Source: Sodalis sp. dw_96
Lineage (GTDB): Bacteria > Pseudomonadota > Gammaproteobacteria > Enterobacterales > Enterobacteriaceae
Length of the DNA stretch: 64,000 nucleotides
Direction of reading: 5' to 3'
Assembly (NCBI RefSeq): GCF_018449575.1
Contig: NZ_JAAVUT010000007.1
Coordinates: forward strand, 124,001 to 188,000
Shown here piece by piece: positions 1 to 9,731 of the stretch (positions are counted from its first letter, which is position 1; each line of letters begins with the position of its first letter). The notes beneath the pieces were generated by a model that searched no databases, was not told where the DNA came from, and was given only the letters and a program-made list of their open reading frames with translations. The translations under genes were made by a program, and so were the position numbers.

Positions 1-987
1 ATCGGCGGTCAGGCTGCCGGCGATGCCGATTACCGGCTTGTTGTAACGCTTCGCCACCCGGGCCACGCCGATAGGTACCTTGCCGTGAATGGTCTGGCTG
101 TCGATGCGGCCTTCACCGGTTATCACAAGCGTGGCGTCCCTGACCAGCGCATCCAGTCCCAAGGCTTCAGTAACGATTTCGATGCCCTGGCGCAGTTCAG
201 CGCCGCAAAACGCCTGCAGTCCCGCCCCCATGCCGCCGGCAGCGCCGGCGCCGGGAATATGTTCGACGTCTTTATCCAGATCCCGTTTAATGATCCTGGC
301 GTAATTCTTCAGTGACGCATCCAACAGTTTTATCATATCCGGCGTCGCCCCTTTTTGCGGGCCGAACACGGCGGTGGCGCCATCCTCGCCGGTCAGGGGG
401 CTGGTGACATCGCAAGCCACCTCGAAACGGCAGTCCCGGATACGGGGGTCCAAGGCGCTGATATCGATGTGCGTCAGTTTGTCCAGCTCGCCGCCGCCAT
501 AGCCGATTTGTTTGCCTTTGGCATCCAGCAGCCCGCCCCCCAGCGCCTGTACCATACCGGCTCCGCCATCATTGGTGGCGCTGCCGCCGATACCGATAAT
601 GATGTGCTTGACGCCATGGTCCAGCGCGCACCGGATCAGTTCTCCGGTGCCGTACGAGGTGGTTAACAGCGGATTGCGATCGCAGGCGCGCACTAACTCC
701 AGCCCGCTGGCGGCGGCCATTTCAATAAACGCACACTTTTTATCGCCGGACAGGCCGAAGAAACCGTCTACTTTCGCGCCCAGCGGTCCGGTAACCCGCA
801 CTTTTACAATCTCACCCCCGGTGGCCGCCACCATTGCTTCCACGGTTCCCTCGCCGCCGTCCGCCACCGGCAGTTTGACGTATTGGGCGTCGGGAAACAC
901 TTCGCGAAATCCCTTTTCAATCTGCGTTGCAACTTCCAACGCGGACAAGCTCTCTTTATAAGAATCCGGTGCGATTACTATTTTCAT
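1..987 (-). CDS. garK: Glycerate 2-kinase, 3' end cut by window edge
   Basis: Phosphorylates D-glycerate with ATP to 2-phosphoglycerate, the last step of galactarate/glucarate breakdown. I read 329 codons from an ATG at 987, preceded by AGGT at a good distance. The protein starts MKIVIAPDSYKESLSA and contains the glycine-rich blocks GIGGSATNDGGAG and GAGAAGGMGAG and the motif ITGEGRIDSQT, all typical of the GarK/GlxK family. The family is about 380 residues long, so roughly the last 50 lie beyond the left edge. It is the last gene of the garP-garL-garR-garK operon, 82 bp after garR. The sequence alone cannot exclude a GlxK label, but the operon favours GarK. Confidence 0.93.
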   Translation of the reverse strand, partial: MKIVIAPDSYKESLSALEVATQIEKGFREVFPDAQYVKLPVADGGEGTVEAMVAATGGEIVKVRVTGPLGAKVDGFFGLSGDKKCAFIEMAAASGLELVRACDRNPLLTTSYGTGELIRCALDHGVKHIIIGIGGSATNDGGAGMVQALGGGLLDAKGKQIGYGGGELDKLTHIDISALDPRIRDCRFEVACDVTSPLTGEDGATAVFGPQKGATPDMIKLLDASLKNYARIIKRDLDKDVEHIPGAGAAGGMGAGLQAFCGAELRQGIEIVTEALGLDALVRDATLVITGEGRIDSQTIHGKVPIGVARVAKRYNKPVIGIAGSLTAD

Positions 988-1069
988 AGACTACCTGCGC
1001 CTGTTGAACTGGGGCCGACGAAATGACTCTTTCGCCGCCTGATGGGGCGCCTCGCGGCGCCCGACCAAA

Positions 1070-1957
1070 TTACTGCCGTTTAACTTCAACCTTGGCGAGT
1101 TTTTCATAATAACAAGCCAACGCGCTATGATCCGCCGTACCGAGATCCTCCTGCTTCAACGCCTGCATCATCTCCATCACCGCCGCGGTCAAGGGCAATT
1201 GCGCGCCCACGCCGTGCGATGTGTCCAATGCGTTAGCCAAATCCTTGATATGCAGATCGATACGGAATCCCGGTTTGAAATTGCGGTTCAACACCATCGG
1301 CGCCTTGGCTTCCAGCACGGTGCTGCCGGCCAAACCGCCGCGAATGGCCTGGAAAACCTTTTCCGGATCAACGCCGGCTTTGGTGGCCAGTACCAGGGCT
1401 TCGGACATGGCGGCGATATTCAGCGCCACGATCACCTGATTCGCCAGCTTGGTGACGTTACCGGCGCCGATATCACCGGTGTGGACCACCGAACCCGCCA
1501 TGGACTTCATCACGTCATAGTGGCTTTTGAAAACCGCTTCATCACCGCCCACCATCACCGACAGGGTACCGTCGATGGCTTTAGGTTCGCCGCCGCTCAC
1601 CGGCGCATCCAGCATGGCGATATTTTTTTCCGCCAGCGCCGCGGCGATTTCCCGACTGGCCAAAGGCGCAATGGAACTCATGTCAATCAAGACGCCGCCG
1701 GCCTTGAATCCTTCAATGACTCCGTTTTCCCCCAGCACGACTTCTTTTACATGGGGAGAATTCGGCAGCATGGTGATGATAATGTCGCATTGTTCAGCGA
1801 CGGCTTTCGGCGTGAGGGCCGAGCTGGCTCCGGCGGCGACTACTTCCGCCACCGCGTCGGTATTGCGATCCATTACCACTAAAGCATAGCCCGCTTTCAG
1901 CAGGTTTTTGCTCATGGGCTTACCCATAATGCCCAGGCCGATAAATCCGATTTTCAT
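1070..1957 (-). CDS. garR: Tartronate semialdehyde reductase
   Basis: Reduces tartronate semialdehyde to D-glycerate with NAD(P)H; cytosolic. The 295 residues are the usual length for this beta-hydroxyacid dehydrogenase family. The N-terminal Rossmann nucleotide site reads GFIGLGIMGKPMSKNL (from residue 4). The substrate motif DAPVSGGEPKA lies near 117 and the catalytic-lysine block GNVTKLANQ near 165. The ATG at 1957 follows AGAGGT. It sits between garL (58 bp upstream) and garK in the gar operon and takes the product of the GarL aldolase. Confidence 0.96.
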   Translation of the reverse strand: MKIGFIGLGIMGKPMSKNLLKAGYALVVMDRNTDAVAEVVAAGASSALTPKAVAEQCDIIITMLPNSPHVKEVVLGENGVIEGFKAGGVLIDMSSIAPLASREIAAALAEKNIAMLDAPVSGGEPKAIDGTLSVMVGGDEAVFKSHYDVMKSMAGSVVHTGDIGAGNVTKLANQVIVALNIAAMSEALVLATKAGVDPEKVFQAIRGGLAGSTVLEAKAPMVLNRNFKPGFRIDLHIKDLANALDTSHGVGAQLPLTAAVMEMMQALKQEDLGTADHSALACYYEKLAKVEVKRQ

Positions 1958-2015
1958 TAAAATTACCTCTTAATTCATTAAATAAGGTGGGGCGCGTCCG
2001 GCACGCCACGAGAAA

Positions 2016-2786
2016 TTATTTTTTAAATTTGTCGAACAGCGCCTGCGTGCCGCCGCGGAAGACGCCCAAATCGCTGCCTACCGCCACAAAACGCGCACCC
2101 CATTCCAAATAACGACGGGCATCGGCTTCCGCCGGCGCCAGGATGCCGCTGGGTTTACCCAAAGCAGCCGCCCTTTCAAAAATATGGCGGATAACCCGCT
2201 GCACTTCAGGATGATTCGGTTGGCCGAGATAACCCAGCGCCGCCGATAAATCCCCCGGGCCGACAAAAATCCCGTCGACACCGTCAACCGCGGTAATAGC
2301 GTCGATATTGTCAACGCCTTCCTGGCTTTCGATTTGAACCAATACGGTGATGTTGTCGTTAATGGTGGAGAAATAGTCCGGTACGGTGCCGTAGTTGTTG
2401 TTGCGATGGGCAACCGACACGCCGCGGATGCCCGCCGGGGGATAACGGGTGGAAGACACGGCCCGCACCGCCTGTTCTTCGGTCTCAACGAACGGGATCA
2501 GGAAATTGTAAAAACCGATATCCAGCAGACGTTTGATAATCACCGGCTCATTGGTGGGGGGACGGACGACCGGCGCGCTGTGGCTGCCCTTCAGCGCCAT
2601 CAATTGGGGGATAAAGGTCGTAATATCATTGGGCGCGTGTTCACCGTCCAGTACCAGCCAGTCGAATCCCGCCAGACCAAGAACTTCTGTCGTGATCGGA
2701 TTCGCCAGCGCGCACCAACAGCCGATTTGGATGTCTCCCTGCAGCAGACTCTGACGAAAACGGTTTGGCAGTAGTGGATTGTTCAT
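2016..2786 (-). CDS. garL: 5-keto-4-deoxy-D-glucarate aldolase
   Basis: Cleaves 5-keto-4-deoxy-D-glucarate to pyruvate and tartronate semialdehyde; a class II, metal-dependent HpcH/HpaI-family aldolase. At 256 residues it has the family length. Visible motifs are LDGEHAPND (catalytic His region, near 46), [13 protein letters not shown] (metal-binding Glu, near 150) and [14 protein letters not shown] (metal-binding Asp, near 172). The ATG at 2786 follows AGAGGT. It lies between garP and garR. It supplies the substrate for GarR and takes the product of GarD, GudD and probably GudX. Confidence 0.96.
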   Translation of the reverse strand: MNNPLLPNRFRQSLLQGDIQIGCWCALANPITTEVLGLAGFDWLVLDGEHAPNDITTFIPQLMALKGSHSAPVVRPPTNEPVIIKRLLDIGFYNFLIPFVETEEQAVRAVSSTRYPPAGIRGVSVAHRNNNYGTVPDYFSTINDNITVLVQIESQEGVDNIDAITAVDGVDGIFVGPGDLSAALGYLGQPNHPEVQRVIRHIFERAAALGKPSGILAPAEADARRYLEWGARFVAVGSDLGVFRGGTQALFDKFKK

Positions 2787-2848
2787 AATTTACCTCTTAG
2801 CAAAGAAACAAAATGTGCTCGGGCCACGCTGTTCCGGGCCCCCTTTTA

Positions 2849-4180
2849 TCAGGACTTGATTAACACCAGACGTTTAATCTCGCCGACCACAACCAGGTAG
2901 CACAACATGGCCGCCAGGGCCGAACAGCCGACAAAAACCAATGCGGCGTTAAACGAATGCAACTCTTTAACCATATAACCGATTACCAGCGGCGTAACGA
3001 TGGAAGCGACATTGCCGAAAACATTAAATACGCCGCCGCATAACCCGACGATCTCTTTCGGCGCGGTATCGGAAATCACCGGCCAGCCCAGGGCGCCGAA
3101 TCCTTTACCGAAGAAAGCCAACGCCATCAACGCCACCACGATCACATTGTCGTTGGTGTAGTTGCACAAGATGACGCTGGTGGCCAACAGCATTCCCACC
3201 ACGATGGGGATCTTGCGCGCCGCCGTCAGGCTAAAACCCCGGTTAAGCAGATAATCGGATACGACCCCGCCCAGCACGCCGCCGGCAAAACCGCACAACG
3301 CCGGGATGGAAGCCACCAGGCCGACTTTCAGTATGGACATGCCCTTATCCTGCACCAGATAAATCGGAAACCAGGTAAGGAAAAACCAGGTGATGCTGTT
3401 GATAAAATATTGGCCGAAGAACACACCCAGCATCATGCGATCGGTGAGCATCTGCTTGATATAATTCCACTTCGGACCGTCCCGGTTGGCGGAGCCGGGG
3501 GCGTCCATATCCACCACCGCGCCGCCGGCCGCCATATACTCCAGCTCGTCACGGGAAACGCCGGGATGCTTATTGGGGTTGTGAAGATATTTCACCCAGG
3601 CGATGGTCAGGATGAAACCAATCACACCCATCACGGTAAAGACATGCATCCAGCCCAGGGCATAGGTTAACCAGCCCAGCAGCGGCGAAAAGATCGCCAG
3701 GGAAAAGTACTGCGCAGAGTTAAAAATGGCTGAGGCGGTGCCGCGCTCTTTGGTGGGAAACCAGGCGGCGACGATGCGGGCGTTCGCGGGAAACGACGGC
3801 GCCTCGGCAAAACCCAGCATAAAACGCAGCACAAACAGTGTGAACGCGCCGTACGCCAGGGGGAACCAGCCGACAAACCCCTGCAATAGCGTAAACAGCG
3901 ACCAGAAAAACAGGCTGTAGGTGTAGACACGTTTGGAACCAAACCGATCCAGCAGCCAGCCGCCCGGAATTTGCATCACCAGGTAGGCCCAGCCGAAAGC
4001 GGAAAATATCTCTCCCATCTGTCCGGGATCCAGTCCCAGATCCTTGGCAACGTTGCTGCCGGCGATGGAGAGTGTGGCCCGGTCGGCATAGTTAACCGCG
4101 GTGACCAGGAAAATAATCAATAAAATAACGTAACGGACGTGAGTTGTAGTTTTATGGGTAGCCAGAGGTGTAGTGCTCAT
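2849..4180 (-). CDS. garP: Galactarate/glucarate transporter, MFS family
   Basis: Inner-membrane proton symporter of the anion:cation symporter (ACS) family of the major facilitator superfamily, importing galactarate/glucarate. From the ATG at 4180 it has 443 residues, starting MSTTPLATHKTTTH. That start has GGAG 8 nt upstream; an in-frame TTG 18 nt earlier lacks such a site. About 12 hydrophobic segments are readable. Conserved stretches include NYADRATLSIAG (near 30), PGGWLLDRFGSKRVY and GKGFGALGWPVISDTAPKEI. The sequence tracks E. coli GarP more closely than GudP. It heads garP-garL-garR-garK, divergent from garD. Confidence 0.95.
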   Translation of the reverse strand: MSTTPLATHKTTTHVRYVILLIIFLVTAVNYADRATLSIAGSNVAKDLGLDPGQMGEIFSAFGWAYLVMQIPGGWLLDRFGSKRVYTYSLFFWSLFTLLQGFVGWFPLAYGAFTLFVLRFMLGFAEAPSFPANARIVAAWFPTKERGTASAIFNSAQYFSLAIFSPLLGWLTYALGWMHVFTVMGVIGFILTIAWVKYLHNPNKHPGVSRDELEYMAAGGAVVDMDAPGSANRDGPKWNYIKQMLTDRMMLGVFFGQYFINSITWFFLTWFPIYLVQDKGMSILKVGLVASIPALCGFAGGVLGGVVSDYLLNRGFSLTAARKIPIVVGMLLATSVILCNYTNDNVIVVALMALAFFGKGFGALGWPVISDTAPKEIVGLCGGVFNVFGNVASIVTPLVIGYMVKELHSFNAALVFVGCSALAAMLCYLVVVGEIKRLVLIKS

Positions 4181-4380
4181 AGAATACGCTCCAAGCAAGG
4201 GAGTCTATTTAAGAATGCAAAAATTACGGCATTAATATTTTTGCGCTACGCGTCTATACAGAAAGTTGATGTTTTTATCCCGATAATTATCTATTTGCTG
4301 CTTTTGCTGCATTGCCAAATCAAATTCCTTTCCTTTCATTACCAGAGCAATGCTAGTATAAAAACAGCAGCTTAAAATGA

Positions 4381-4398
4381 CATTATGCATCTGCCCAA
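4381..4398. promoter_or_regulatory. Candidate CdaR box upstream of garP
   Basis: CATTATGCATCTGCCCAA matches the site upstream of cdaR (CATTGTGCAAATGCATAA) at 13 of 18 positions, in the same orientation relative to its gene. It lies about 200 bp upstream of the garP start in the 503-bp garP/garD divergent region. This is the weakest of the five candidates. Apart from this and the garD box, I see no other gene or repeat in 4181-4683. Confidence 0.35.
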
Positions 4399-4565
4399 TT
4401 ATTTATCGTCAATACTCAATTTTTTTAGGCAAAGCCACGGGGTAACGCGTCTCATGTCACGTTATCACCAACCTGGGTATTTTCACGGCGGGAAAGGCGA
4501 CTAGCATCACTATTTTTATGACATTAGCCCTATAATGAGCTCATATTCAGCTTAAGAATAGTTCG

Positions 4566-4580
4566 TTTGCACAATGCAAA
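4566..4580. promoter_or_regulatory. Candidate CdaR box upstream of garD
   Basis: TTTGCACAATGCAAA is a perfect palindrome with a 3-base centre, 103 bp upstream of the garD ATG. Its core TTTGCACAATG is identical to the reverse complement of the site in front of cdaR. CdaR is known to activate gar and gud genes in E. coli; the exact operator assignment here is my inference from recurrence. Confidence 0.55.
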
Positions 4581-4683
4581 ACCCTACAAAAACCACTTAT
4601 ACTATCGTCACACCCATACTGTTATCGTTGATGGTCTTCTATTTCGAGCTTTCAAAACTCAAGTAGTATTTACGGAGACATTT

Positions 4684-6258
4684 ATGTCATCAATTATCAC
4701 CCACAATGTCGACAATGCATTGTATATAAAAGTTCATGATACCGATAATGTCGCTATTATCGTGAACAATAACGGTCTGGCGGCCGGCACGAAATTTCCT
4801 GATGGACTGGAGCTTGTCGAGCATATTCCCCAAGGACATAAAGTCGCATTACATGATATTGCCAAAGGCGGCAATATCGTTCGTTATGGCGAAGTCATCG
4901 GCTACGCCGTACGGGATATAAAACGGGGAAGCTGGATTGACGAGTCCCTGGTGGCGTTGCCTGAGGCGCCGCCCCTTGAGTCCCTGCCGCTGGCCACCAA
5001 AGTTCCGGCTCCGTTACCGCCGCTGGAAGGATATACCTTTGAAGGGTATCGTAATCCGGACGGCAGTGTCGGCACCAAAAACCTGCTTGGCATTACCACC
5101 AGCGTCCATTGTGTGGCGGGGGTGGTGGAGTTTGTGGTTAAACTGATCGAACGGGATCTGTTGCCTAAATATCCCAATGTGGACGGCGTGGTGGGCTTGA
5201 ACCACCTGTACGGATGCGGGGTGGCCATCAATGCTCCCGCCGCTGTGGTGCCGATTCGTACCATTCATAATATCGCCCTGAATCCCAATTTTGGCGGCGA
5301 AATCATGATAGTCGGCCTGGGCTGTGAAAAGCTGCAGCCGGAACGTCTGCTGACCGGCACCGAGGATGAAATTCCCATTGCGGTTGAGAGTGCGGGCGTC
5401 AGCATTACGCGGTTGCAGGATGAAAAGCACGTCGGCTTTAAATCCATGGTGGACGATATCTTGCAGGTGGCGGAAGAGCATCTGCAACGGTTGAATGCCC
5501 GTAAGCGCGAGACCTGCCCCGCTTCCGATCTGGTGATCGGCATGCAGTGCGGCGGCAGCGATGCGTTTTCCGGCGTCACCGCCAACCCGGCGGTGGGCTT
5601 CGCCTCGGACCTGCTGGTGCGCTGCGGCGCCACGGTGATGTTTTCCGAAGTCACCGAAGTGCGCGATGCCATTCATCTGCTGACGCCGCGCGCCGCCGAT
5701 GAACATGTAGGCCGCCGTCTGCTGGAGGAAATGGCCTGGTACGACAACTACCTGAGCAATGGTCAAACCGACCGCAGCGCCAACCCGTCCCCGGGCAATA
5801 AACGCGGCGGTCTGGCAAACGTGGTGGAAAAAGCCTTGGGCTCCATCGCCAAATCCGGTACCAGCGCCATTGTGGAAGTGCTGTCCCCCGGCCAGCGCCC
5901 CACCAAACGCGGATTGATTTTCGCCGCCACTCCTGCCAGCGACTTTATCTGCGGCACGCAGCAACTGGCGTCGGGCATTACCGTCCAGGTATTCACCACC
6001 GGCCGCGGCACCCCTTACGGTCTGGCGGCGATACCGGTGATTAAAATGGCTACCCGTAATGCCCTGGCGGATCGCTGGTACGATTTGATGGATATTAACG
6101 CCGGCACCATCGCCACCGGCGAAGCCACTATCGAAGATGTCGGCTGGCAGCTGTTCAATTTGATCTTGGACATCGCCAGCAACCGCAAAAAAACCTGGTC
6201 CGATCAGTGGGGCATCCATAACGCCCTGTCGGTATTCAACCCGGCGCCGGTGACCTGA
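4684..6258 (+). CDS. garD: Galactarate dehydratase
   Basis: Dehydrates meso-galactarate to 5-keto-4-deoxy-D-glucarate; UxaA/GarD family, metal dependent. From the ATG at 4684 it has 524 residues (E. coli GarD 523), with GGAG 6 nt upstream. The reading frame is open for 39 more codons upstream, but that part does not resemble the family. Residues 1-90 form the SAF-like N-terminal domain. The catalytic body contains [19 protein letters not shown] (near 120), [12 protein letters not shown] and [12 protein letters not shown]. It is divergent from garP and followed by a terminator split by a repeat element. Confidence 0.95.
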   Translation: MSSIITHNVDNALYIKVHDTDNVAIIVNNNGLAAGTKFPDGLELVEHIPQGHKVALHDIAKGGNIVRYGEVIGYAVRDIKRGSWIDESLVALPEAPPLESLPLATKVPAPLPPLEGYTFEGYRNPDGSVGTKNLLGITTSVHCVAGVVEFVVKLIERDLLPKYPNVDGVVGLNHLYGCGVAINAPAAVVPIRTIHNIALNPNFGGEIMIVGLGCEKLQPERLLTGTEDEIPIAVESAGVSITRLQDEKHVGFKSMVDDILQVAEEHLQRLNARKRETCPASDLVIGMQCGGSDAFSGVTANPAVGFASDLLVRCGATVMFSEVTEVRDAIHLLTPRAADEHVGRRLLEEMAWYDNYLSNGQTDRSANPSPGNKRGGLANVVEKALGSIAKSGTSAIVEVLSPGQRPTKRGLIFAATPASDFICGTQQLASGITVQVFTTGRGTPYGLAAIPVIKMATRNALADRWYDLMDINAGTIATGEATIEDVGWQLFNLILDIASNRKKTWSDQWGIHNALSVFNPAPVT

Positions 6259-6275
6259 TATTTGGAAGACATGAA

Positions 6276-6293
6276 GGCCAGGATTTCCCGGCC
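6276..6293 (+). terminator. Gene-proximal terminator hairpin of garD, no T-run
   Basis: GGCCAGGATTTCCCGGCC forms a stem-loop 17 bp after the garD stop. It matches the intact terminator stem at 6459-6476 at 16 of 18 bases but has no T-run. The two copies abut the two ends of the 165-bp element exactly. Confidence 0.5.
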
Positions 6294-6458
6294 TCAGACT
6301 GCTGACAAACGTACTCGGGGTCAATAAGGCGGGGCAGGCTGCCAGAAGAGTAAACCGTCCGCGCCAGGGATGGCGCGGATCGAGCCTACAGGGATGTATT
6401 CACGGCGTGTTTACGATCTGGCAGCCTGCCCCGACCGAACACTTTGTCAATAATCTCA
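6294..6458. repeat. 165-bp palindromic element, copy 1
   Basis: An imperfect long palindrome. Its ends read TCAGACTGCTGACAAACG and CACTTTGTCAATAATCTCA. Inside are the perfect inverted arms GGGGCAGGCTGCCAGA and TCTGGCAGCCTGCCCC, plus the conserved centre GGATCGAGCC. A second copy of exactly the same length lies at 12569-12733 in the opposite orientation. No protein is encoded. It looks like a MITE-type non-autonomous element. Confidence 0.8.
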
Positions 6459-6481
6459 GGCCAGGATATCCTGGCCTTTTT
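6459..6481 (+). terminator. Rho-independent terminator of garD
   Basis: GGCCAGGATATCCTGGCC is a perfect stem followed by TTTTT on the plus strand. It lies 200 bp after the garD stop because the 165-bp element separates gene and terminator. Confidence 0.75.
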
Positions 6482-6501
6482 GTTTCTATGCCAGTGGCGT
6501 A

Positions 6502-7827
6502 CTACCGCACCAGCGCAGGGCGTTTATTATCAAATGTCCAGTTGGGAATCAAATATTGCATGGCGACGGCATCGTCCCGCGCCCCCAGGCCGTGCTTGAG
6601 ATAAAGCGCGTTGCCTTTCATTACCTGATCCCAATCCAGTTCAATGCCCAGTCCCGATTTTTCGGGTACCTTGACCTTTCCGCCGACAATTTGCAGCGGC
6701 TCTTTGGTGAGGCGCTGATCGCCTTCCTGCCAGATCCAATGGGTATCGATAGCGGTAATCTTTCCCGGCGCGGCGGCGGCGACATGGGTAAACATCGCCA
6801 GGGAGATATCAAAATGGTTATTGGAGTGTGAACCCCAGGTCAACCCCCACTCGTGACAGAGCTGAGCGACGCTGACCGATCCTTGCATGGTCCAGAAATG
6901 GGGATCCGCCAGGGGGATATCCACCGACTGTAGGGCCAGGGTATGCCCCATTTGCCGCCAATCGGTGGCAATCATGTTGGTGGCGGTGGGCAAGCCGGTG
7001 GCGCGACGGAACTCCGACATCACCTCCCGGCCGGAGAAGCCCTGCTCGGCGCCGCAGGGATCCTCGGCATAAGCCAGCACGCCGCGCAGCTGTTTGCCCA
7101 GGGTAATCGCCTCCGCCAGCGACCAGGCGCCATTGGGGTCAAGGGTGATACGCGCCTTGGGAAAACGTTCCGCCAGCGCGGTAACCGCCTCGGCTTCTTC
7201 GCTGCCGGCCAGCACGCCGCCCTTGAGCTTAAAATCGTTAAAACCATATTTCTCATAGGCGGCTTCCGCCAGGCGCACAATGGCGGCGGGAGTCATGGCG
7301 GATTCATGGCGCAGACGATACCAGTCACAGCGGTCATCCGGCTGGCTGCGATAGGCTAAATCCGTTCTTCCGCGATCGCCGATATAAAACAGATACCCCA
7401 GCATCTCAACTGCGTCCCGCTGCTGCCCTTCCCCCAGTAGCGCCGCCACCGGTACGCCGAGGAATTGGCCCAGCAAATCGAGCATCGCCGCCTCGATACC
7501 GGTCACCACATGGATAGTGGTACGCAAATCAAAGGTTTGCAACCCGCGGCCGGAGACATCGCGATCCGCATATAACAAACGCACGGCCCGCATGACATTT
7601 TTATATTCGCCGAGGGATTTCCCCACCACCAGGGCTGCGGACTCCTCAAGGGTGAGACGGATTTTCTCGCCGCCGGGTATTTCACCCACACCGGTGTGTC
7701 CGGCATTATCGGTGAGAATGACGATATTACGGGTAAAATACGGCCCATGGGCCCCGCTCAAATTCAATAACATACTGTCATGACCGGCAACCGGGATGAC
7801 TTTCATGGTGGTAATAACCGGAGTCAT
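6502..7827 (-). CDS. gudD: Glucarate dehydratase
   Basis: Dehydrates D-glucarate (and L-idarate) to 5-keto-4-deoxy-D-glucarate; enolase superfamily, Mg dependent. The 441 residues match the family (E. coli 446). Visible are the catalytic KLKGG motif (near 205), the metal-binding LDPNGAWSL and [16 protein letters not shown], and the [12 protein letters not shown] block with the catalytic His. It contains [24 protein letters not shown], here shown only as a positional marker near 92, where it agrees with GudD rather than GudX. The ATG at 7827 follows AAGGATT. It is convergent with garD and divergent from gudP-gudX. Confidence 0.93.
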   Translation of the reverse strand: MTPVITTMKVIPVAGHDSMLLNLSGAHGPYFTRNIVILTDNAGHTGVGEIPGGEKIRLTLEESAALVVGKSLGEYKNVMRAVRLLYADRDVSGRGLQTFDLRTTIHVVTGIEAAMLDLLGQFLGVPVAALLGEGQQRDAVEMLGYLFYIGDRGRTDLAYRSQPDDRCDWYRLRHESAMTPAAIVRLAEAAYEKYGFNDFKLKGGVLAGSEEAEAVTALAERFPKARITLDPNGAWSLAEAITLGKQLRGVLAYAEDPCGAEQGFSGREVMSEFRRATGLPTATNMIATDWRQMGHTLALQSVDIPLADPHFWTMQGSVSVAQLCHEWGLTWGSHSNNHFDISLAMFTHVAAAAPGKITAIDTHWIWQEGDQRLTKEPLQIVGGKVKVPEKSGLGIELDWDQVMKGNALYLKHGLGARDDAVAMQYLIPNWTFDNKRPALVR

Positions 7828-7910
7828 AATCCTTCCTCTCCTGATACTGATACTGTAGGCGTAAGTGATAACAAGTCGGCATCGACTATAACGTCACTGA
7901 CGGGTCCGGA

Positions 7911-7928
7911 CACTATGCAAATGCCTAA
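7911..7928. promoter_or_regulatory. Candidate CdaR box upstream of gudD
   Basis: CACTATGCAAATGCCTAA matches the cdaR-upstream site at 15 of 18 positions. It has the same orientation and a similar distance to its gene (84 bp from the gudD ATG, against 60 bp for cdaR). It lies in the 513-bp gudD/gudP divergent region, which otherwise holds only the gudP candidate box. Confidence 0.5.
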
Positions 7929-8183
7929 GCCGCAATCGTTTATCTCGTCAAAATCCAACATCCTGAACCTCTGTTATGAATGTATTCACCCTTCAGCCAA
8001 CATAGTGAACCAGCCGGCTTTTTGCCCTGAACAAATGTCAACCGCCTTTTTTTGGTGAAGATTTACTCTATTTTCACCATTGCGAACATGATCACAAAAC
8101 ACCGCTTCAAGGTGACAGCGATCACACGGCGCTGTTCCATCGCCTTAAAGCCCACCGGTTTGATAGCACTCATTCAGTCAAAA

Positions 8184-8194
8184 GCACAATGTGC
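8184..8194. promoter_or_regulatory. Candidate CdaR box upstream of gudP
   Basis: GCACAATGTGC is an 11-bp palindrome sharing the GCACAATG core with the garD and cdaR sites, 147 bp upstream of the gudP ATG. Confidence 0.4.
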
Positions 8195-8340
8195 GCCAGG
8201 CTAACTCAATTTATACTCAGCCACTGGTTACCCGTTTTTTGATAGCCGCATCCTTTTACTTACTCTACAGACGTTAAGCTCGAAAAATCGCCGGATGCTG
8301 ACAGATAATAATCACCTATACCCCACAGGGGAGAGGAATC

Positions 8341-9678
8341 ATGGCTGAAAACTCGATTTCCGTTGCCACCCATAAAACCCATTCCAGGTTTTGGATACTG
8401 GCAATTTTATTTATTATCAGTACCGTTAACTATGCGGACCGTTCAACCCTGTCCATTGCCGGCCCTCATGTTGCCAGCGATCTTGGTCTGGATCCGCTGC
8501 AGATGGGTTATGTATTTTCCGCTTTCGGCTGGGCTTATACGTTGGCGCAGCTGCCGGGCGGCTGGCTTCTGGATAGATTCGGTTCTAAAATCGTATATGG
8601 TAGCGCTATCATGATCTGGTCGGTGTTTACTTTCGCCCAAGGATTTGTGCATTTTTTCGCCACTGCGGCATTGATGCTATTCATTTTACGCTTTATGGTG
8701 GGATTTGCCGAGGCCCCGGTGATGCCCGCCAACAGCCGGATTGTTTCGGCCTGGTTTCCGGTCAGGGAGCGCGGCACCGCCTCGGCGATTTTTAATATCT
8801 CCCAGTACGCGGCCCTGGTGATCTTTAACCCGCTGCTGGGGTGGATAACCCAGGAAGTCAGTTGGGAATACGTTTTTATCGTGATGGGGCTGGTGGGCGC
8901 CGTGCTTGGCCTGGTGTGGTTCAAAACCATGTATAGCCCGTTGAATCATCCCCGGGTCAGTAAAGAGGAAGTGGATTATATTCGGGCCGGCGGCGGTCTG
9001 GTGGATATGGATGACGACCCGGTGTTGCTTAAGAAAAGCGCCGGTCCGCAGATGGGCTACGTCATACAATTGTTGTCAAGCCGGATGCTGCTGGGTATCT
9101 ATCTGGCCAATTACTGCGTTAATGCCATAACCTGGTTTTTTCTCTCCTGGTTCCCGATATATCTGGTGAAAGGCCGCGGAATGTCCATTCTGGATGCGGG
9201 TTTCGTGGCGGCCTTGCCGGCGATTTGCGGCTGTATCGGCGGCGTGCTGGGGGGCGTATTTTCCGATTATCTGCTCAACAAAGGGTATTCGCTGTCGGTG
9301 GCGCGCAAGACCCCGATCATACTGGGTATGTTGATGTGTACCAGTATGGTTATCTGTAATTACACCACATCCGATGTGGTGGTGGTGGCGGCCATGTCCC
9401 TGGCGTTCTTTGGTAAGGGCATCGGTGCGCTGGGCTGGACAGTGAATGCCGATACCGCGCCGAAAGAAATCGTCGGTCTCAGCGGCGGCGTGCTGAATCT
9501 GGTCACTCAGATCGGGGCGATTACGACGCCCATTGTTATCGGATATATTTTGAACAAAACCGGTTCCTTTGACGGTGCGTTGCTTTATGTGGCTGGCAAC
9601 GGTCTGGTGGTGATTTTTTGTTATCTGTTTATCGTCGGGAAAATTCAGCGCCTGGTGCTGAAACCCCTGTCGGTATAA
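8341..9678 (+). CDS. gudP: Glucarate transporter, MFS family
   Basis: Inner-membrane symporter for D-glucarate (ACS family of the major facilitator superfamily). It has 445 residues and about 12 hydrophobic segments. Family blocks are NYADRSTLSIAG (near 27), PGGWLLDRFGSKIVY, SAWFPVRERGTASAIF and GKGIGALGWTVNADTAPKEI. It is a paralogue of garP in this window. The ATG at 8341 follows GAGAGGAA. It forms a pair with gudX 53 bp downstream, as in the E. coli gudPXD operon, but here gudD is on the other strand. The specific sugar-acid preference is inferred from context. Confidence 0.9.
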   Translation: MAENSISVATHKTHSRFWILAILFIISTVNYADRSTLSIAGPHVASDLGLDPLQMGYVFSAFGWAYTLAQLPGGWLLDRFGSKIVYGSAIMIWSVFTFAQGFVHFFATAALMLFILRFMVGFAEAPVMPANSRIVSAWFPVRERGTASAIFNISQYAALVIFNPLLGWITQEVSWEYVFIVMGLVGAVLGLVWFKTMYSPLNHPRVSKEEVDYIRAGGGLVDMDDDPVLLKKSAGPQMGYVIQLLSSRMLLGIYLANYCVNAITWFFLSWFPIYLVKGRGMSILDAGFVAALPAICGCIGGVLGGVFSDYLLNKGYSLSVARKTPIILGMLMCTSMVICNYTTSDVVVVAAMSLAFFGKGIGALGWTVNADTAPKEIVGLSGGVLNLVTQIGAITTPIVIGYILNKTGSFDGALLYVAGNGLVVIFCYLFIVGKIQRLVLKPLSV

Positions 9679-9731
9679 CGGTTTTTTGCTCTGGCCGTCA
9701 AACGGGCGGCCGAGAATACGAGGAATGATGA

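Noticed and set aside
5014-6324. 436-codon open frame antisense to garD
   Set aside because: Shadow of garD; no ribosome site or recognisable domain.
6294-6458. ERIC or REP sequence
   Set aside because: Length and arms do not match the ERIC (about 127 bp) or REP consensus I know; treated as a separate element.
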